Below, one piece after another: positions 57,411 through 64,000 of a stretch of DNA of 64,000 bases (position 1 is the first letter of the stretch; each line of letters begins with the position of its first letter). A model generated the notes under the pieces. That model had not been told where the DNA came from. It worked only from the letters and a program-made list of their open reading frames with translations, and searched no databases. Origin of the DNA: Podospora bellae-mahoneyi (taxonomy: Eukaryota; Ascomycota; Sordariomycetes; Sordariales; Podosporaceae); the NCBI RefSeq assembly GCF_035222275.1, contig NC_085885.1, forward strand, positions 1,674,001 to 1,738,000, written 5' to 3'. Both the position numbers and the translations under genes were made by a program.

Positions 57411-60400
57411 ATGAGCACAACTACTGCCATTGATGACCCTGCGGGGCTCAAAACCACACGCCAACGCAACAACCAACCCCAACAGTCCGAGATCCCCTTG
57501 CCCTCGCCGTCCATTAGTGATGTCGACTCCGACTCGAATAAGGGCGATGACCACCGAGACGCTCATGTGAAAAAGGCATACGGCCGAACTCCAGATGGAA
57601 CGGGTATGCACACTCTACTCTCTCCGTCCCAAGTCTTTCTCTCCCAGGAGGCCCAACTCCTGGACCCCTCTTCCCCTAACCTGCCCTACTGCAAGGTGCT
57701 GTAAGCTGTAAACAAAAAAAAAAAAAAAAAATAAGGATGCAAGTGCTAATCATGACGACCATCCGTAGTCTTCGTCGTGCCCGAGACCCATGACATGGTC
57801 TCCCAATTATTAGACCCTCGCGAACCCAAGAACCTGTCCGATTACATTGTCCTCGGTGTTCTCGCCCTGCATATTTGGCTCGCTTGGGCTGTGCCAGCGC
57901 CCTATAACAAGTACCTGCTCGGATTTGCGTTTACCTTCTGGAGACTTGCATACAATGCTGGGATCGGCTATCTGTTGACTGTTCAGTCAAAATACACTCT
58001 CCTCGTCACCTGGGCTCGTCGGTTAAGGGCTTTTGAACAACCCGCCACCAACCCGCGGCCATGGCTTTACAACCTCCTCAAGACGGAGCTCGAGACCAAG
58101 ATCCCCAAGGACTACAAGATGGATGAGGCTCCGATCGAGTACAACACCTGGCTTGCTTTCCGTCGCATTGTCGATCTGATCCTGATGTGCGACTTTGTGT
58201 CGTACTGCCTGTTCGCCATTGTCTGCGCCCACACGCCTGAGGATGAGGGGTTGGGCATGCTTCTTGGCCGTTGGGTCGGGGGTATTGCGCTTGTTGGCTT
58301 CAACCTTTGGGTCAAGCTGGATGCGCACAGAGTGGTGAAGGACTATGCCTGGTACTGGGGCGGTAAGTGAACTTGCGCTTGGAAATGAAGGTTGCAGTTG
58401 GTTTGCTGACTGCCTTCTAGACTTCTTCTATCTGATCGAGCAGGAACTGACTTTCGATGGCGTCTTCGAGATGGCTCCCCATCCCATGTACTCCATTGGC
58501 TACGCTGGATACTACGGCATCTCGATGATGGCTGCTAGCTATGATGTTCTCTTCATCTCTATCGCTGCCCACGCTCTCCAGTTTGTCTTCTTGGCCTTTG
58601 TCGAGAATCCTCACATCGAAAAGACCTACAACCCGCCACCCCCACGTCTCCGGGCCGAATCCGAGATTGGCAGCCAGACCGAGGCCGATGCTTTGGTCAC
58701 CAAGGAGCTTAACGGGAACTCTGATATCCCCCAGCCTGTTCACAACATGATTGGAAGCTTCGATCTCTTCAGAGTGACCGACGCTTCCTCTCTCATCATT
58801 GTTGCCTGCTTCATCGCCTTGACGGTTGTCACTCCCACCACCCGCACTTACCAGACTCTGGCTGTTGTGAACGCTATCTTCTGGCGTCTTTGGTACTCTG
58901 TTGGTTTGGGCTACATCCTGAAGAAGCAATCCGAGAAGAAGATGTATACCAGACACTTCCTCAAGTTTGGCGAGAGCACCGGCGAGGCCTGGAGACAGTG
59001 GAAGGGCCTGTACCACATCAGCATGATTCTCTGCCACGTCTCGTTCTTGACCGCCTGCTGGAAGATGTACACCTACCCTGAGGATTGGAGCTACGGTTCT
59101 GTTCTCCTGAAGCATGTGATTGGTGTCAGTCTGATTGCTCTTCAGCTTTGGACATCCTCTAGCATCTACGAGTCTCTTGGCGAGTTTGGCTGGTTTTATG
59201 GTGATTTCTTCTTCGAGAGCCCCCGCCCACCCACGTACAACTCCATCTACCGTTTCCTCAACAACCCCGAGCGTGTGCTTGGTGCTGCTGGTTTCTGGGG
59301 CTTGGCTCTCATTACCTGGAGTAAGGCTGTTTTCGTCATGGCGCTTGTCAGCCAGCTTTTGATGCTGGGATTCATTTCGTTTGTCGAGAAGCCTCACATG
59401 CAAAAGATCTACGGCCAGAACCTCCGCAAGGAGGCCGGCCTTACCAAGTTTGTCAAGAAGTCCCTTCCCGCCCCTGTCAAGAGATGGCAACAGGGTGTCG
59501 ACAAGGTCCTCGATGAGACCAAGCACTTTGCTGAGGACTTCATTGATGCCGCCCTTACCAGACTTTCTGCCGGCTCTTCCAACTTCGTCAAGGACACCAC
59601 CGCTCTCTTCCACAAGCCCCTCCGTCTCTCTATCAACCGTATCGACCGCGATCTTGCTGGATATGACCCCAAGCACTACAAGCTTTCCGTGGAGGGCGAG
59701 CAGCTGATTGCTCCTGATGAGAAGGCTACCCGGAAGGAAAGTGCCGATGCTCGTGTCTCCAAGGATGTCAAAACCAAGGTCTTCCAGTATGGCGCTCCCA
59801 TTCGTGTCAAGTGGACAGCTCCTGCCAACCACAGCAAGAAGGACTGGGTTGGTCTCTACTTGGTCACCGACAACCGCAACAGGGATTTCACTGAAGTGCC
59901 ATCCCTCGGCCGCTGGATCCCCACGTGCCGCGGCCAGTACGACACCACCACTGACGAAGGCATTATTTCGTATGATGAAAAGGTCGAGTCGGAAGGTGTC
60001 GAGGGCCCTCTTGTACAAGGCGAGATGTTATTCGAGGGTGACAAGCTTTGGTGGACACAGGGCGTGTACGAGTTCAGATACCACCACCACGGCAAGCACA
60101 GCGTCATGTCGATCTCGGAGCCGTTCGAGGTCCGCATTCCGTTGGTTGTGAAGGAGGGTACCGAGCTCACCATTGAGGAAGCCGAGAACGCCCTGCTGCC
60201 TATTGTACGGAACTGCCTTGACCGCGACCCAGAAATCGCGCCAGAGACTGTTGACGAGCCATGGGGTGCTCATGTTGAACGTGATGGCAAGTATGCCGAG
60301 AGAGTGGTGTATGCCATTCGTGAGATGTTTGCCATTGAGTTCTCGCCGGCGGTGGTGCCAGCAGATGGGAACGTCAAGAAGTTGGCGTGGAGGGTGGTTA

Positions 60401-60542
60401 ACGGAAGAATTGCTCTTGTAAGCTTCTTTTCTTCCATTGGTCAAGCAGTGCCAGCTTGCTAACGACACTTCAACAGGCTCCATATAGTATGTCATTACAA
60501 TCAAGAAGACCGCCAACACCCGTTGCCGACAGTTACAAATAA
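57411..60542 (+). CDS. CHO2: Phosphatidylethanolamine N-methyltransferase Cho2, 949 aa
   Basis: ER membrane enzyme that makes the first methylation of phosphatidylethanolamine on the way to phosphatidylcholine, using S-adenosylmethionine. Four exons: 57411-57603, 57769-58362, 58421-60417, 60477-60542. After a polar N-terminus comes [21 protein letters not shown] and the first methyltransferase unit with several membrane spans ([17 protein letters not shown]...), ending in [18 protein letters not shown] second, related unit follows: [17 protein letters not shown], then [17 protein letters not shown], then [14 protein letters not shown]. The soluble C-terminal part contains a beta-rich domain ([23 protein letters not shown]). 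The last exon encodes 21 residues. The tandem-unit layout separates it from the smaller Opi3 enzyme. A run of 18 or more A is inside intron 1. Confidence 0.97.
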
Positions 60543-63500
60543 ACGGGATGTTATGGTGGGAGCAGAGGATGAACCGGGTTGCACATGATGGACTTTTCTC
60601 TCTCTTCATTTTGCATGACTGGAAGAAGGGGTTTGGGATTAGACAAATTACTATCTAGATGCATGAGATACCATGGGTGTTGGGCGGTTGTTTGCACCAA
60701 AAATTGGCGTTGTTTTTGGGCTTGGGGGGGCGTGTGAAGATAGTCATGGCAGGTTACGTAAAGCTGCTCATGAATGCAGAGGAGGATGAGGGGAGAGTGA
60801 GATGAATATGCGAGATTGGATTCGGAAGGGAAATTATTAGGTAGAGCGTGGAAAACAATATGGTAGATTTGCCAGCAATGATGTACCTTATATCATCACA
60901 ATATTGCGATGGCATTTGAGGGGCTTTGTAACCAACGGTTCTGGCCAGAACCGTTGGTTTAAAGATGAGGCCTTGTGGTGATGAATACTGCTGGCAATTA
61001 TGGCCAGTCAAGAACAAGCTTCATGGGCTGAACAGGAACCTACTCATTGAACGGAACGATTGCCTCCAAGCGATCCAACTTTGGGGGTGGTGTATGGATG
61101 GGTAGGTATGTATATCTTACCGATCTGGTAAGTTGTCTCTCCAGTGTTTGTAAAGATGACATCCTTTTTGACTTGATCCGTTCTTTCTAGGCACGGGTAT
61201 GGAGCCAAAGTTCTGTGCGTTAATGATACTATCCAAGCTTCCCCATAAAAACCCACAGACATTCTTTGACGGGAAGATCAGGATCTGGGGGTTGTGGAAT
61301 GCTACGTGATGATGATGGACCCTGAAAGATATGGACCCTGAAAATCGTTGATTGACAGACATGTTCTGTACCTCCCTTGCTTCACGTGTTGACGGAATTA
61401 TAGATCTGCAGAGAACTTTCGGCTAGAGGGTTAAACGGACATGGTGAGATTATGGAGTGGACGGGTATGCATGTTGTGCAGGTGAGGCGAGACGGCTCGC
61501 CTAGAGGGAGGTATGGGGCTTATTTATAGAGTGAAGTTGAGGGGCAGAAGGGCATACATGAGATTTGGGGGCTTCAACCGGTTGTTGTGGTGATTCGTGG
61601 ATGCACCATGAAAGGTGTCGCAGCAACTCGAGGGTTCAGAATTGTTGATTGGGTGAGTGATGAGTAACTGGTAGCAGCACCCTCACATCCCCAAATCTAC
61701 TCACGTCCCTGCAATCTCATGCCCATGTTGTAAATATCGCATGTAACTGATGCTCACATTGTAGCCCACAAGACGACGTCCTCGAGGTTGAGACTATGAT
61801 CGTATCAAGATCACCACAAAGGTGCGTTACTACATGCCCCTGGGCAAATGTGGGGAAAAAGGGCCAGGAACCAGGTCCGGGCTGTACGGGTAGTCAATGT
61901 TTCACAAACGGCTCACGTCTCATGTAATTTCCGCATATAGTGTTATACATAAACAGTCTTGCAAATTGACCAAACCATCGACAATAGAACGTCCCGCTAT
62001 TTTAATGTTTACATGGTTCTATCATATGCGAATGACTGATCTCGGTGGTGAAAGTCGTCCCTTTTTCGTTGCTCAAGTGGGGAAGCAATGCAGGGACAGG
62101 GTTGAGATTCTGAAACGCCAAGGAACCAACGGGATGTGGTGGTTTCTGGGGGTGGGATTTCAAGATCAATCGCATATCGAGCTGGTTTGCAGATCTTCAG
62201 GGTTGCTAGTGCGAAAGTTGTAGCCAAAACACTACGACGACGAGATATTATGATGGATGGGGAGATCACACCGAAGGGAAGAATATGAAGGAACGTCCAG
62301 GGACCTTCTTACTGTGATGAGAGGCTCGCTCATCGACTTGAAACATGCATCGTGGTGGAAGCGGCAGCGAATGTGTAACCCGTGCCCTATTTTGTGTCGG
62401 TACCTTGATTCGGCGAATTACACCAGGGCGGCAGTTTCATCTTTGGCCAGACGATATTGGCTGTATCCGAATGTTTGTATGGTGCGGTAGGTAAGGATGA
62501 CGACGTGGTGTGTGTGTGCGAGGTGAACCGGACGTTGAGCGTGGTGAGCGGATTGGTCTGCTGGGTGTTGTGCAACGTCCGAAGAAGCCTGCGTTGCTGT
62601 TTATATATCTCAAGATGGGTTGTCGTTGCTGATCCCAGCCGACAGCAGCCGCCAACAAGCAACCGCGCCGCCGACCATCAGACGTTTAATTCTCGTTCTT
62701 AGTTTGTCGGTGTGGTATCGCAATGGAAATGCTGGCCAGAGGCACAGTCCATCAGATGGGAAACACACTGTTCGCCCAGCCCCGCCGTCGTCGTCTATTG
62801 ATCCCACTGGACAAGCAACCTAGACATGGTCAGCAAATGTGGCTGAATAGAACGCAGTGCTGGAACATGGAAGCGTTGCAGTCAAGGCGGCTGGCTCGGG
62901 CCCCATATGCAAATATCCTTCTTGCAGGCCATCTGCCGGTGCCGCCAGCAGCGTTGCCAGCAACAAAAGCACCAGGACTTGCTGTCCGTCAGCCCTCCCA
63001 GGAACTCGGGTGTGCAACATCACGTCTGCGTGCTCGTCGCACGGCATCAAGCACATCCAGTAAACTAGATGTCTTCATCACCGGTCAACCCCAGCCTGGC
63101 CCTATTGTCGGCGGGTACGGTGCTGTATGCTGTAAACCATGGCTGTCGATTCGTCCAAAGCCGTGAGGAGAAAACAGCCTGGCCACTGACATAAAACCTT
63201 TTGGAAAAGATTCGGGCTGCTCTGCCGAAGTCGCGAGAGGTGAGGGTTGGACAAACAAGCTCATATGGCGGGGCAAGGATGGAAGAACAGTGATTAGCTA
63301 CGCAGAAAGCCGAAATGAATACATATGCATGTTGAGGGTGAGAGAGAGAGAGAGATGTTCTTGACATAGGTACTAGATATGGTGAAGTTGGATGGATTGT
63401 AGCCAAGACGTAATTGGTTCCCGTATGACCCCTGTAGGCTGCCCCTGAACCTCCACTAAACCCTCCCACTAAACCCCTGGGGCTTGGCCCGTTCTCAACA

Positions 63501-64000
63501 GGGTCATCACTTTCCATTCACAACTGCTGCCATTTCCTTGAGCTCTCCCTCTCCCATTTCCAGCTGCTGGAGCATGCCCTGGCCGGCGGTTGCGACAATT
63601 GTGTCCAGTTTGTGCTTCGTGCTCACCTCCCTCCTCTCACCGCGCTTTTGCTCGCTCAGACGCTCTCTATCATCGCGGCCGTCCCACAGCCAGCCATTTC
63701 TCAGCTGTCCTGCACCTCACCTGCACCCATCTGCAAACTGCCAGACCTACCGATTGCTCCACTTCCCCTGCAACGGGCGCACTTGTCCAGGACCTGGCGA
63801 TTCTCCGTGCCCGCACTTCTCCGCCGAGAGCGACAAGTCAGCCCGACGCTCCCATCTTTCCATCGCCGTCGCCCCTCTCTGAGCCTCTCTGGACTCGTCC
63901 GTTCTTGTCTAAGTAATCCTTCTCTCCATCGACCGACTGTCGCCTGTCGCCGGTGCCATCCTCGGCATTGACACTGTGCCCTCGGTCTGCCGGCACGAAC
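60543..64000. other. 3.46 kb without a supportable gene
   Basis: 60543-61000 is the CHO2 3' flank and contains the palindrome at 60930. From 61000 to 63480 frames are short and overlap in several directions without motifs. 63500-64000 is strongly pyrimidine-rich (many CTC, CCC and TCT) and looks like the start or 5' leader of a plus-strand gene beyond the edge; its overlapping ORFs cannot be ranked. Confidence 0.45.
60930..60959. repeat. 30-bp perfect palindrome
   Basis: AACCAACGGTTCTGG followed directly by its reverse complement, without a spacer. About 390 bp downstream of the CHO2 stop codon. Confidence 0.95.

Noticed and set aside
58417-60018. 533-codon minus-strand frame opposite CHO2
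   Set aside because: Same codon-bias artefact over a certain coding exon; no domain recognisable.
63484-63971. Three overlapping plus-strand ORFs at the right edge
   Set aside because: Pyrimidine-rich DNA opens all three frames at once. None has a recognisable domain, so a 5' leader is the simpler reading.

Overview
The window is nuclear DNA from a filamentous ascomycete, most likely a Sordariomycete (probably Sordariales). Three things support this: short GT-AG introns (about 50-200 nt) with CTAAC/CTGAC-like branch points, fungal versions of housekeeping genes (Csf1, Cho2, eIF3g, eEF2, Fyv7), and a 16 kb AT-rich block full of C-to-T and G-to-A changes, as produced by repeat-induced point mutation (RIP). 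The species cannot be fixed from the sequence alone.

Layout. 1-614: 3' end of a methylenetetrahydrofolate reductase gene. 1241-17561: a nest of transposable elements. The outer shell is a Fot1/pogo-like DNA transposon with 46-bp terminal inverted repeats and a TA target duplication. Its transposase gene is broken by several Ty3/gypsy-type insertions: element B (minus strand, 2217-15586), element A inside B (plus strand, 6019-13661, 384-bp LTRs, AGTAT duplication), an inverted LTR pair C (15587-16606), and a solo LTR D (16993-17416, AGGTT duplication). Elements A and B each carry two 70-nt tRNA-like sequences, antisense to the element and downstream of the integrase. 17564-19571: a gene-poor flank with several perfect hairpins and one C2HC zinc-finger ORF.

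19572-60542 is normal gene space: csf1 (-), a DUF300/TMEM184-type membrane protein (+, divergent from csf1), eEF2 (+), FYV7 (-), an Atos/DUF4210 protein with polyglutamine (+), L-2-hydroxyglutarate dehydrogenase (-), a coiled-coil protein of unknown function (+), a PH-domain protein (+), eIF3g (+), a low-complexity hypothetical protein (-) and CHO2 (+). 60543-64000 shows no supportable gene, only a 30-bp perfect palindrome and what looks like the CT-rich leader of a gene beyond the edge.

These are individually transcribed eukaryotic genes, not an operon. Functional themes that recur are translation and ribosome assembly (eEF2, eIF3g, Fyv7) and phospholipid/one-carbon metabolism (MTHFR supplies methyl groups for S-adenosylmethionine, which Cho2 uses to methylate phosphatidylethanolamine; Csf1 is a bridge-like lipid-transfer protein). 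Their proximity may be chance. The most unusual content is the pair of tRNA-like sequences kept in the same place and orientation in two retroelements.
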